DNA of 8,168 bases from JAWLCG01 sp041687295. GTDB lineage: Bacteria > Planctomycetota > Phycisphaerae > SM23-33 > FEN-1343. The stretch covers positions 1-8,168 of the forward strand of contig JAWLCG010000225.1 in assembly GCA_041687295.1 (NCBI GenBank), in the 5' to 3' direction. The stretch's first letter is position 1, and the number at the start of each line of letters is the position of its first letter. Below the pieces are notes generated by a model, which saw only the letters and a list, made by a program, of their open reading frames with translations, was not told where the DNA came from and made no database searches. The translations under genes and the position numbers were made by a program. Shown here one piece after another: positions 1 to 7,197 of this stretch.

Positions 1-1
1 C

Positions 2-2380
2 ATCACCGGCCTGCTGCGGCCGGAGCGGCTGGTGGACTACCTGCGCCACTGCGTGATCTTCGAGGAGGACGACCGCACGGGGGCCATCGTCAAGAAGGAG
101 GCCGGCTACCACCAGTTCCGGGCCGTGCGGGCGGCGCGGGCGTCGGTGAAGATGGCCCTGACCCCGCCGGCCGGCCACGGCGACGGGCGCGGCGGCGTGA
201 TCTGGCACACCCAGGGCTCGGGCAAGAGCCTGACGATGCTCATGCTGGCCGGGGCGCTCATCGGCGACCGCGAGCTTTTCAACCCCACCATCGTCGTGGT
301 GACCGACCGCAACGACCTGGACAACCAGCTCTTCGCCACCTTCGCCGGTGGCCGGGCGCTGCTGCGCCAGCAGCCCGAGCAGGCCGAGAGCCGCGAGGAC
401 CTCGCCGAGCGGCTCAACCGGGCCAGCGGCGGAGTGATCTTCACGACGATCCAGAAATTCACCGAGCGCGGCGGGCCGGTGAGCGAGCGGGCCAACGTGG
501 TCGTCCTGGCCGACGAGGCCCACCGCAGCCAGTACGGCTTCCTTGACGGCGGGGCGCGGTGGATGCGGGCCGCCCTGCCCAACGCCACCTTCGTGGGCTT
601 CACGGGCACACCGCTGGAGCGCGACGACCGCAACACGGCCGCCGTCTTCGGCGAGTATGCCGACGTGTACGACATCCGCCAGGCGATCGAGGACAACGCG
701 ACGGTCCCGATCTACTACGAGATGCGCCTGGTGAAGCTGCTGCCCGACGAGGCCGGCATCGACGAGGCCGAGCGCCGCCTGCAGGCCGCCACCGACGCCG
801 ATCGCCAGGGCCGCGACGTGCCGGCCGACATCGAGGTGCCCCTGGCGGAGCTCGTCGGGGCGAGAGAGCGGCTCAAGCTGGTGGCCCGGGAGATCGTGGA
901 GCACTTCGAGAAGCGGCGGGAGGCGATCGAGGGCAAGGCGATGGTCGTCTGCATGAGCCGCTCGATCTGCATGGACCTCTACGACGAGATCGTCGCCCTG
1001 CGGCCGAAGTGGCACGCGAAGGGGGACAAGAAGGGCTTCGTGAAGGTGGTGATGACCGGCTCGGCGGCCGAGGGCGAGCGGGTGGCCTTCCACGCCCGCA
1101 CCAAGGCCCGGCGGGAGGAGCTGGCCCGGCGGTACAAAGACCCCGAGGACGACCTGCGGCTGGTGATCGTCTGCGACATGTGGCTGACGGGCTTCGACTG
1201 CCCGCCCATGCACACGATGTACCTGGACAAGCCCCTGGCCGGGCACAACCTGATGCAGGCGATCGCGCGGGTGAACCGCGTCTTCGGCGACAAGCCCGGC
1301 GGCGTGGTGGTGGACTTCCTGGGCATCGCCGACCAGCTCCGCGACGCCGTGCAGACCTACACCCAGGCCGGCGGCGAGGGCAGCCCCGTCGAGGAGATAC
1401 AGGCCGAGGCCGTGCCAGCCATGCAGCGGGAGTTCGAGGCCCTGCGGGACTTCTTCCACGGCCTGGACTACTCCGGCTTCACTGAGGGCAGCGAGGCCCA
1501 GCAGGTGCAGGCGCTGACGGCTGGGGCGGACTACGTGTTCGCCCAGGAAGACGGCAAGCGGCGGTTCATGACGATGGTGGCCGCCCTGTCCAAGGCCTTC
1601 GCCCTGTCGGTGCCGAGGCCGGAGACGGAGGCGATTCGGGACGATCTGGCCTACTTCCAGTCCGTGCGGGCGGCGATCCGCAAGCGGCTGGCCGACGACG
1701 GCCCGCCCCCGCCACCGGACGCCCGGGCGGCCGTTCGCCAGGTGATCTCCGGGGCCATCGCCTCTGACGGCGTGATCGACCTGTTCCAGGCCGCCGGCCT
1801 GCCCGACCCCAACGTGGGCATCCTGTCGGAGGAGTTCCTGGAGCGGCTGGCCGCCCTGCCCCACCGCAACCTGGCCCTGGAGACCCTCCGCAAGCTGCTC
1901 AACGACCAGATTCGCAGCCGGGAGCGTGTGAACATCGTCCAGTCCCGGACCTTCCGGGACTCGCTGGAGACCACGCTGACCCGCTACACCAACCGAGCCA
2001 TCACGACCGCCCAGGTGATCGAGGAGCTCATCGGCCTGGCCCGGGACATCCGCCACGCCGTGGAGCGTGGTGAGGCGTCCGGGCTGAGCGAGGACGAGGT
2101 AGCCTTCTACGACGCCCTGGCCGACAACAACTCCGCCCGCGAGGTGCTGCAGGACGACACGCTGCGGATGATCGCCCGGGAGCTATCCGACCGCATCAAG
2201 CAGAAGGCCTCGCTGGACTGGACGCAGCGCGACAGCGTCCGCGCCGACATGCGCCGCACCGTCCGCCGCCTGCTGACCAAGTACGGCTACCCCCCCGACG
2301 CCCAGGAGGCCGCCACGCAGCTGGTCATCCGCCAGGCTGAACTGATGGCCGACGGCATCACCGGCAACGAAGGGTGGTAG
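2..2380 (+). CDS. hsdR: Type I restriction enzyme R subunit (HsdR), 5'-truncated by window edge
   Basis: This is the ATP-dependent DNA translocase and restriction subunit of a type I restriction-modification complex, which works with HsdM and HsdS on unmodified foreign DNA. The frame is already open at base 2 (ITGLLRPERLVDYLRH), so the GTG at 32 is internal; 792 residues are visible. Counting from base 2: a GYHQF segment at 35-39, Walker A GSGKS at 72-76, the DEAH box at 171-174 (VVLADEAHRSQYG), TGTP at 201-204, then TGFDCP at 396-401 and QAIARVNR at 419-426, which are helicase motifs V and VI. The last ~330 residues match what I know of the HsdR C-terminal domain (DUF3387-like), with an NRAITTAQVIEELI core and a KYGYPPD segment near the end. 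Family members are about 1000 residues, so the missing part should be the N-terminal PD-(D/E)xK nuclease domain. There is no frameshift and all visible motifs are intact. It is probably the last gene of its operon, because the next gene is convergent. Confidence 0.96.
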   Translation: MTGLLRPERLVDYLRHCVIFEEDDRTGAIVKKEAGYHQFRAVRAARASVKMALTPPAGHGDGRGGVIWHTQGSGKSLTMLMLAGALIGDRELFNPTIVVVTDRNDLDNQLFATFAGGRALLRQQPEQAESREDLAERLNRASGGVIFTTIQKFTERGGPVSERANVVVLADEAHRSQYGFLDGGARWMRAALPNATFVGFTGTPLERDDRNTAAVFGEYADVYDIRQAIEDNATVPIYYEMRLVKLLPDEAGIDEAERRLQAATDADRQGRDVPADIEVPLAELVGARERLKLVAREIVEHFEKRREAIEGKAMVVCMSRSICMDLYDEIVALRPKWHAKGDKKGFVKVVMTGSAAEGERVAFHARTKARREELARRYKDPEDDLRLVIVCDMWLTGFDCPPMHTMYLDKPLAGHNLMQAIARVNRVFGDKPGGVVVDFLGIADQLRDAVQTYTQAGGEGSPVEEIQAEAVPAMQREFEALRDFFHGLDYSGFTEGSEAQQVQALTAGADYVFAQEDGKRRFMTMVAALSKAFALSVPRPETEAIRDDLAYFQSVRAAIRKRLADDGPPPPPDARAAVRQVISGAIASDGVIDLFQAAGLPDPNVGILSEEFLERLAALPHRNLALETLRKLLNDQIRSRERVNIVQSRTFRDSLETTLTRYTNRAITTAQVIEELIGLARDIRHAVERGEASGLSEDEVAFYDALADNNSAREVLQDDTLRMIARELSDRIKQKASLDWTQRDSVRADMRRTVRRLLTKYGYPPDAQEAATQLVIRQAELMADGITGNEGW

Positions 2381-2473
2381 CCCGTGCGTCCAAGGCTGAG
2401 TCCGTGCCCAACCTTCTGCTCTGGGTAAGCCCCATCGCCCACAACTTCAGAAGACCATGCCGCAAGGGGCCTC
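2381..2473. other. Convergent intergenic gap between hsdR and the peptidase gene
   Basis: Both flanking genes end here, so transcription from the two sides must stop in or near this gap. An inverted repeat CTTCTG (2413-2418) / CAGAAG (2448-2453) encloses a smaller TGGG (2422-2425) / CCCA (2431-2434) stem. Neither arm is followed by a T-run on either strand, so a classical intrinsic terminator is not shown. No gene is seen. Confidence 0.4.
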
Positions 2474-3013
2474 TTACTGTGTCTGACCTCGCCCGTGAGT
2501 ATAAGTCACCGTGTCGGCAGCGAGGATCTCGCTGGCGAACCCCCAGCTGACAGCCAGAGCATCCGCCTTAACCTCTGCCTGAACGTCTCCAATGCCATCA
2601 CAGTTCGCCACGTGCGCCAACTCATGGGCCACCAGGCCCACAAGCTGCTCATGAGTATACGCCGCCGTATCGCTTTGGAAGACCACGAACCAGCTCTCAG
2701 TGGGGCGTGGTGGCAGCGGGTAGACGGTGTTGGCCTTCCGGGCGCCTTGGATAACCACCAGCCCCCGTTCCCCCACAAGCAGCTCAAAGGCCTGCTCGGG
2801 GAGGCGAACAAGCACCTCAGTGATGGCCTTGCGAAGAGCGGCATCTGCTGTCAGGTTCCAGTAGTTGTCACCCATGAAACGCTCAACGTCATGCCCGCGG
2901 GACATGGCACGCTCCTGGCGTTCCGATAGAGTGCGGTTGGCGTGGTAGTCATTGAAAGCCTGTTCCACTTCGGCGACGGTGAAGGTCTCGTTACCCGTGT
3001 CAGAGCTCTCCAT
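2474..3013 (-). CDS. HEXXH zinc metallopeptidase, ImmA/M48-like, 179 aa
   Basis: This is a probable small cytoplasmic zinc peptidase. The motif HELAH is at residues 130-134, so His130 and His134 would bind zinc and Glu131 would be the catalytic base. It is followed by an ExxAD..A...WGF pattern (Glu147, Asp151, Trp157-Phe159) that supplies the third zinc ligand in gluzincin-type families. Ahead of it lie a helical N-terminal part and a beta-strand segment (LLVGERGLVVIQG, SWFVVFQSD), as in ImmA/IrrE or short M48-like folds. I see no signal peptide or membrane helix. I chose the ATG at 3013 because GGAGG lies 7 bases upstream; a GTG at 3094, directly after an in-frame TGA, would add 27 residues. 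The stop is TAA. ImmA-type peptidases usually sit beside an Xre-type repressor that they cleave, but none is visible here. One 60-base line inside this gene (2641-2700) has 34 G+C against 44 in an hsdR line (1081-1140), which suggests a different origin. The substrate is unknown. Confidence 0.8.
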   Translation of the reverse strand: MESSDTGNETFTVAEVEQAFNDYHANRTLSERQERAMSRGHDVERFMGDNYWNLTADAALRKAITEVLVRLPEQAFELLVGERGLVVIQGARKANTVYPLPPRPTESWFVVFQSDTAAYTHEQLVGLVAHELAHVANCDGIGDVQAEVKADALAVSWGFASEILAADTVTYTHGRGQTQ

Positions 3014-3283
3014 GAGTAGCCCTCCTGCCCAGGCCTGCAGCTCAGGTAAAGGGCGCCCCTGCGTGTACGCCAATGCCCTCAAGCCGTCAGCCACTCACCT
3101 TTCGGTGGGCATCTCCCTGTCGGTGGCGGTCCAGTCGGTGCTTGTGCGACCTGACGAACCGGCCTGTCCCGTCAGATGGACTGGGGCCACAGGATGAACT
3201 GTTCTACTGCTGGGCAGTTGTGTTCTTCGAAACGGACGCTGTTCAGGGAGCGACAATCGCTGCACAGATCCAGAACTGCACGC
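3014..3283. other. Intergenic region between exoprotein stop and peptidase start, no confident gene
   Basis: The stretch separates two minus-strand genes and must hold the 3' end of the exoprotein transcript and probably the peptidase promoter. An inverted repeat CTGACG (3151-3156) / CGTCAG (3170-3175) with a 13-base spacer is visible, without a following T-run. A minus-strand reading frame ends at 3172; it is discussed as a finding because it may be chance. I see no good -35/-10 pair: the best is TTGGCG then TTTACC with a 17-base spacer, which is weak. Confidence 0.4.
3021..3025 (-). promoter_or_regulatory. Ribosome binding site (GGAGG) that fixes the peptidase start
   Basis: Read on the minus strand, a perfect GGAGG stands 7 bases before the ATG at 3013. 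The alternative GTG at 3094 has only an AGG about 3 bases upstream, which is too close. The ATG is therefore the better start. Confidence 0.75.
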
Positions 3284-6200
3284 TCAGGTATGAGCCTCTC
3301 GACCTGCTGACAGGAGGTCCACCAGGCTTGATGGCAGATCCTGAGCAAGTCCTCTGGGTCCGGTGAAGGCCTTGGCCGCTGGCACATCGATGACTGCCGA
3401 TGGGGCCAAGGTCGTACCATCTGCCGGCGCTGCCACAGTCGCCCGGGCAGGCCACTCGATTTCCTGTGCCGGCTCTGAGACCAGAACGGTCAGGATACGA
3501 TCCTCGATCCGGCCGTCGCCGGTGGGGTCGTCGTCCTCCCTGATGGCCCCGGAATGGTCCCAGTCGGCCAGTACCGCATCCACGGTCGGCTCGGCCGTCA
3601 GTTCCGCCGGCGGGGCGGCGGCCACCAGAGCGGGCAGCGTAGAGCCCCAGTTGGCCAGGACGATGCTGAGGTCCCGATCGTCCACCAGGCCGTCCAGAAG
3701 CGTATCGCCCCCAGCCGGCCCGGCCCCCGAGTCGCCCCAGTGGCCCAGCAGGATGCTCAGGTCCCGATCGTCCACGTGGCCGTCGCCGTTGAAGTCGCCC
3801 CGCAGGTTGCCGTAGCGGAACGTTCGCGGCTCGGCCAGGCCCAGACTGGTTCTGGCGGTCACCTCGAGCCAGCCATCACGAATCGCCCCGTCGGGCCAAG
3901 TGAGTGTGACGCGGTCGCTGCCGTCGACGCCGGCGCCGTGGCGGACGCTGACGGTGGGGGCCGGGCCGGCGACCCAGGTGGCCCCGTCGGTGCAGACGCG
4001 GACGGTGAAGTCGTCAGCCTCCACTGGTTGGCTGCCGATGTGGGCGATGTCGATCATCAGGCCGTTCAGGCCTCGGGCGTAGCTGGTGACGTTCGCCGAC
4101 GTCGACGCCTGCCCGGGTGCCAGGGCCTGCCGGGTCGGGTCGATGGCGGCATCGTCGTCCGTGTTGGCCGCCGGGTCGGCACCATCGAGGACGCTGTTGT
4201 TGTAGAAGACATGCTGGACCCAGACGATCGGCACCGCCTGCTCGGCCAGGGCTTCGTAGGCGCCGATGTCCACGACAATGACGCCGTCCCCGTCACCATC
4301 CGTCCTAGGCAGGCCGCGTTGATCCGCCACCAGGCCCTCCTCGATCGCGTTGGGCCATCGCCCGGCGTCGATGGCCGGGCTGCCTTCCAGCAAGGCATGG
4401 GTCCGGATCGGCCCACCGTTGTGGGCCAGCGGCCCAAGCCTCGCATCCAACGGGGCAGTAGCGGTGCCGACCAGGTTGCCGTTGGTTCCCTCCATCCATT
4501 GCAGCGAAGCCGTTTCTCTCACGCCGATCAGGTTGTGGGAACTGTCGGGCCGACAGGTGGCACTCAGATCGGACGGAGCACTGCCGAGGTGGTAGAGATT
4601 GCCGGCGAGCAATGAGTTGTGCAGGGCCAGCGTACCGCCCGCCACGCCCCCACCCGATACTCCGGATACGTTCTCTGTTACCGTCACATTGGTCAGGAAA
4701 AGCTCGGAGCCCTCCAGCCAAGCCCCGCCTCCCCTGCCGTAGGTCGCTCTGTTGCCGCTGAAGGTGGTGTTCACCGTCCTGCCTGTGAACGAACCTGTAG
4801 CCGCTGAAATGCCACCGCCGTTGTTCCTGGCGGTGTTCCCGTGCACAGTTGACTCGATCAGCCGCCAGTCACCGCTCGACAGGTACAGACCTCCCCCGTC
4901 GCCGGTCCGTGCGCCGTTGCCCTGGACCTCGACGCGCGTCATGTCGATCGTCGACCACTCCGTGAAAACCCCGCCGCCGATGTCGGCCTGATTGTCCTGG
5001 ATCAAACTCCCGGCCATGCTCACCTGGCTCTTGCGGGCAAACAGGCCGCCTCCCCGCGCGTTCGAAAATTCATCTGTGACCCTGTTCCGCAGAAGAACCG
5101 AGTCTGTAAGACGCAGTAACCCCTCCAGGCAGTGGATGCCCCCGCCGCGCGAGCCGGCGATTCCGGTCCCGGTGTTATCCTCGACGGTCGTCCGGATCAA
5201 CTCGGCCATGCTGCCTTCGATGTAGAGTCCCGCCCCGAAGCTGTACTCGTAGCCGCCGAAGCTGTACTCCTGGGCAATGATGGCATTGCCGCTCACAAGG
5301 CTGTCCACCAGTGTCAGCGAAGCTTCGTCACCGCCATAGATTCCCCCGCCATGTCTACGGGCGAAGTTCCCGCTGACGGTGCTGTCGTTCATCTCCAGTG
5401 AAGCCGCGGCCCCATTGTAGATGCCGCCGCCAAAGAAACTCACCGAGTTTCCATCGATGATGGTTCGCACGAGGCTCAGGCGGTCCAGGTTGGCGATTCC
5501 GCCGCCGTCGACTGCCGTGCTATCGGTCACCGCAGCATCCTGAAGTGTCAGATGGCCGTTGTGCACGACAACTGCGCCGCCCGTGCCGGCGTGCCCCCTC
5601 GTCAACGTCAGGTTGCTCAGGACCACTTCGGGGTCGGCGCCCCCGATCCCGATGATCCGGCTGGCCTGGGCAGCGTCGATCGTCAAGGGGAGAGCGGGTC
5701 CGTTGATGCTGACCGAGCTGTACAGAACCAGTTCCTGCCCATCCAGGACCGCCGTTCCCCCCGCCAGACGCGGGTCGAACGTCACCACCGACCCCACATC
5801 CCCAAGCATCCCGTGTACCAGCGCCTCCCGCAGGGAGGTCTGTCCGTCACTCCAGTCCGTCAGGTCCTGCAGCGTGGTCACCACCACGGAGGGCGCCTCT
5901 CGTGCAGGGTCGGGGGCGCCTGGGTACTCGTAGGCACCGAGGTCGGCGGTCCCATCGATGATCCGAGTCTGGCCGGCCAGGTCCTCAGCAAGGGGCGCGC
6001 CCGTCGCGTCGACGGTCCGGTGATTGCGCCCCAGGTTGATCCCCACACTGGTGGGGGAGAGGCGGTAGTCGCCCCCAGCGGCGTCGGCGAAGCCGGGGTC
6101 GATCCCGACAAGATTGCGGTCGCCCAGGAACTGCCCGGCGACATCATTCCGTTGCTCCTGAGCGGTGTTGATGGCCACGATGCTGTTGTACAGCAGCATG

Positions 6201-7063
6201 GTTCCGCCAGGACTGGAGGACTCGTTCCAAGAGAAGCCCACATTGTGGATTCCCCCGCCCTCGATGGTGGCGGTGTTTCCGCTGATCGTTACATGGGTCA
6301 AACTCGTTTTGCCGAGGTCGCTGTTTGTCCACGAGCCGACATTGTATATCCCGCCCCCGTAGAGCGCCGAGTTGCCGGCGATGAGCACGCTGGTCAGGTC
6401 CGCCTGTCCGCTGCTGCACAGACCGCCGCCGCCATGATTGGAGGCGGTGTTCCCAACCAGGGCAACCCGATCCAGTCTAAGGCTTGCGCGGCCCGGGTTG
6501 AAGATCCCGCCACCGCTACGGGAGTAATTTCCGCTGATCACGACGTCTCTGAGGCTCAGGTTGCCCTCGTTGTAGATTCCGCCGCCTGGCTCATCCGTCC
6601 AGCCGCCGGTGATCGTCAAGCCTGTCAGGCTCGCCGTGACAATGCTGGGAGGGACAAACAAGACCTCTATCACCCGGCTGCCACCCCTTGCGTCGATCGT
6701 CAGAACATCCGCGCCAGGCCCCGTCAGGACCAGGTCATCGGTGATCGCCAGTTGCCGCCCGGTCAGCACGATCACCAGCGGCTCGTCGGGGCCGGCCTCA
6801 GCCTGAAGGGCGGGCAGGTCGAAGGTGATGGTATCTGTCTCGCTGTCGCTGCCCGCCATGACGTCGGTCGTTGGGGCGATATTCGTGTTGGCGGCCTGAA
6901 GGGCTTCCCGCAGTGTGACCACGCCATCGTTTGCCACGACGTCGGCCAGGCTGTTGACCACGTAGGTTGTGCCGCTAAGCAGCACGCGCGGCTCGAGAAC
7001 TTCGGGCAGGAAGGTGTCACGGCGGGGCAGGAACGGACGCTGGTTCTTGGTAACGTGTGACAC
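3284..7063 (-). CDS. Large LEPR-XLL / CSLREA right-handed beta-helix exoprotein with dockerin-like C-terminus, 1259 aa
   Basis: This is a probable secreted or surface protein; its ligand or activity is not evident. The LEPR-XLL motif (LEPRVLL, residues 23-29) is an N-terminal signature of large planctomycete exoproteins. There is no ordinary hydrophobic signal peptide. Residues 34-380 and 394-938 are two tandem modules. Each begins with a CSLREA-like segment (VTLREALQAANT; TSLREAL), continues as glycine-rich beta-helix rungs of the form SGNxAxxGGGIYN (about 16 in all, 27-32 residues apart in the main run) and closes with an anchor-Q-like ending (DLGAYEY at 374-380; LLEGSPAIDAG then DIGAYE at 891-937). 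Residues about 945-1088 match a domain I know from planctomycete exoproteins (VFYNNSVLDG, SYARGLNGLMIDI, FRYGNLRGD). Residues 1089-1140 are two dockerin-like EF loops (DFNGDGHVDDRDLSILLGHWG and a degenerate copy with Leu at position 3). A weaker third loop is at 1179-1191, followed by a ~65-residue tail without a recognised anchor. The GTG start has AAGGGGA upstream; the stop is TGA. Confidence 0.9.
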   Translation of the reverse strand: MSHVTKNQRPFLPRRDTFLPEVLEPRVLLSGTTYVVNSLADVVANDGVVTLREALQAANTNIAPTTDVMAGSDSETDTITFDLPALQAEAGPDEPLVIVLTGRQLAITDDLVLTGPGADVLTIDARGGSRVIEVLFVPPSIVTASLTGLTITGGWTDEPGGGIYNEGNLSLRDVVISGNYSRSGGGIFNPGRASLRLDRVALVGNTASNHGGGGLCSSGQADLTSVLIAGNSALYGGGIYNVGSWTNSDLGKTSLTHVTISGNTATIEGGGIHNVGFSWNESSSPGGTMLLYNSIVAINTAQEQRNDVAGQFLGDRNLVGIDPGFADAAGGDYRLSPTSVGINLGRNHRTVDATGAPLAEDLAGQTRIIDGTADLGAYEYPGAPDPAREAPSVVVTTLQDLTDWSDGQTSLREALVHGMLGDVGSVVTFDPRLAGGTAVLDGQELVLYSSVSINGPALPLTIDAAQASRIIGIGGADPEVVLSNLTLTRGHAGTGGAVVVHNGHLTLQDAAVTDSTAVDGGGIANLDRLSLVRTIIDGNSVSFFGGGIYNGAAASLEMNDSTVSGNFARRHGGGIYGGDEASLTLVDSLVSGNAIIAQEYSFGGYEYSFGAGLYIEGSMAELIRTTVEDNTGTGIAGSRGGGIHCLEGLLRLTDSVLLRNRVTDEFSNARGGGLFARKSQVSMAGSLIQDNQADIGGGVFTEWSTIDMTRVEVQGNGARTGDGGGLYLSSGDWRLIESTVHGNTARNNGGGISAATGSFTGRTVNTTFSGNRATYGRGGGAWLEGSELFLTNVTVTENVSGVSGGGVAGGTLALHNSLLAGNLYHLGSAPSDLSATCRPDSSHNLIGVRETASLQWMEGTNGNLVGTATAPLDARLGPLAHNGGPIRTHALLEGSPAIDAGRWPNAIEEGLVADQRGLPRTDGDGDGVIVVDIGAYEALAEQAVPIVWVQHVFYNNSVLDGADPAANTDDDAAIDPTRQALAPGQASTSANVTSYARGLNGLMIDIAHIGSQPVEADDFTVRVCTDGATWVAGPAPTVSVRHGAGVDGSDRVTLTWPDGAIRDGWLEVTARTSLGLAEPRTFRYGNLRGDFNGDGHVDDRDLSILLGHWGDSGAGPAGGDTLLDGLVDDRDLSIVLANWGSTLPALVAAAPPAELTAEPTVDAVLADWDHSGAIREDDDPTGDGRIEDRILTVLVSEPAQEIEWPARATVAAPADGTTLAPSAVIDVPAAKAFTGPRGLAQDLPSSLVDLLSAGREAHT
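5235..5269 (-). repeat. In-frame tandem micro-duplication, 21-base period
   Basis: The 14-mer CCGAAGCTGTACTC occurs at 5235-5248 and again at 5256-5269. In the exoprotein this gives EYSFG at residues 599-603 and 606-610, a seven-residue unit repeated twice inside one beta-helix rung. The frame is kept. It looks like a recent slippage or short duplication. Confidence 0.85.
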
Positions 7064-7068
7064 GCAGG

Positions 7069-7075
7069 TCCCCTT
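7069..7075 (-). promoter_or_regulatory. Ribosome binding site (AAGGGGA) of the exoprotein gene
   Basis: On the minus strand AAGGGGA ends 5 bases before the GTG at 7063. It supports this GTG as the true start, as does the position of the LEPR-XLL motif about 22 residues into the protein, which is normal for that motif. Confidence 0.65.
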
Positions 7076-7168
7076 AGCATAGACCCCAAAGACATCCCCG
7101 GCAGGCTCCTCCGAATCCGCTCAGGCGTGGCCGCTGCAGAAACTGGCCAGGGAACATGGTTGACGGCG

Positions 7169-7197
7169 ATTATAAGGGTGACTCCCAAAGGCGCCCA
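7169..7197 (-). promoter_or_regulatory. Predicted sigma70-type promoter of the exoprotein gene
   Basis: The minus strand carries a perfect -10 hexamer TATAAT at 7174-7169, a rare string in such GC-rich DNA. With a 17-base spacer the -35 position (7197-7192) reads TGGGCG, only 3 of 6 to consensus, so a strong -10 with a poor -35 is proposed. Transcription would start near 7162 and give a leader of about 100 bases before the GTG at 7063. Orientation and distance fit the exoprotein gene. Confidence 0.45.

Noticed and set aside
559..1485. Open frame of 308 codons on the plus strand inside hsdR
   Set aside because: It is a +1-shifted shadow of hsdR with an Arg/Gly/Ala-rich translation and no motif; hsdR's own frame carries all the family signatures.
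2413..2453. CTTCTG/CAGAAG inverted repeat as a bidirectional terminator
   Set aside because: The loop is 29 bases, the inner stem is only four pairs, and no T-run follows on either strand, so it is noted only within the gap description.
2474..3094. Longer version of the peptidase starting at GTG 3094
   Set aside because: The GTG directly follows an in-frame TGA and has only a crowded ribosome site, whereas ATG 3013 has GGAGG at 7 bases.
3554..4615. Open frame of 353 codons on the plus strand, antisense to the exoprotein C-terminus
   Set aside because: Same reason: it mirrors the dockerin and planctomycete domain region and shows only biased Val/Gly/Gln composition.
4600..6600. Regularly spaced GGCGGC/CCGCCGCC-type strings suggesting a CRISPR or tandem DNA repeat
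   Set aside because: They encode the GGGI rungs of the beta-helix, differ in sequence and spacing, and have no identical repeat units or unique spacers.
5552..7060. Open frame of 502 codons on the plus strand, antisense to the exoprotein gene
   Set aside because: It lies wholly opposite a gene with clear domain structure. Its translation has no recognisable motif and is explained by high GC and few stop codons.
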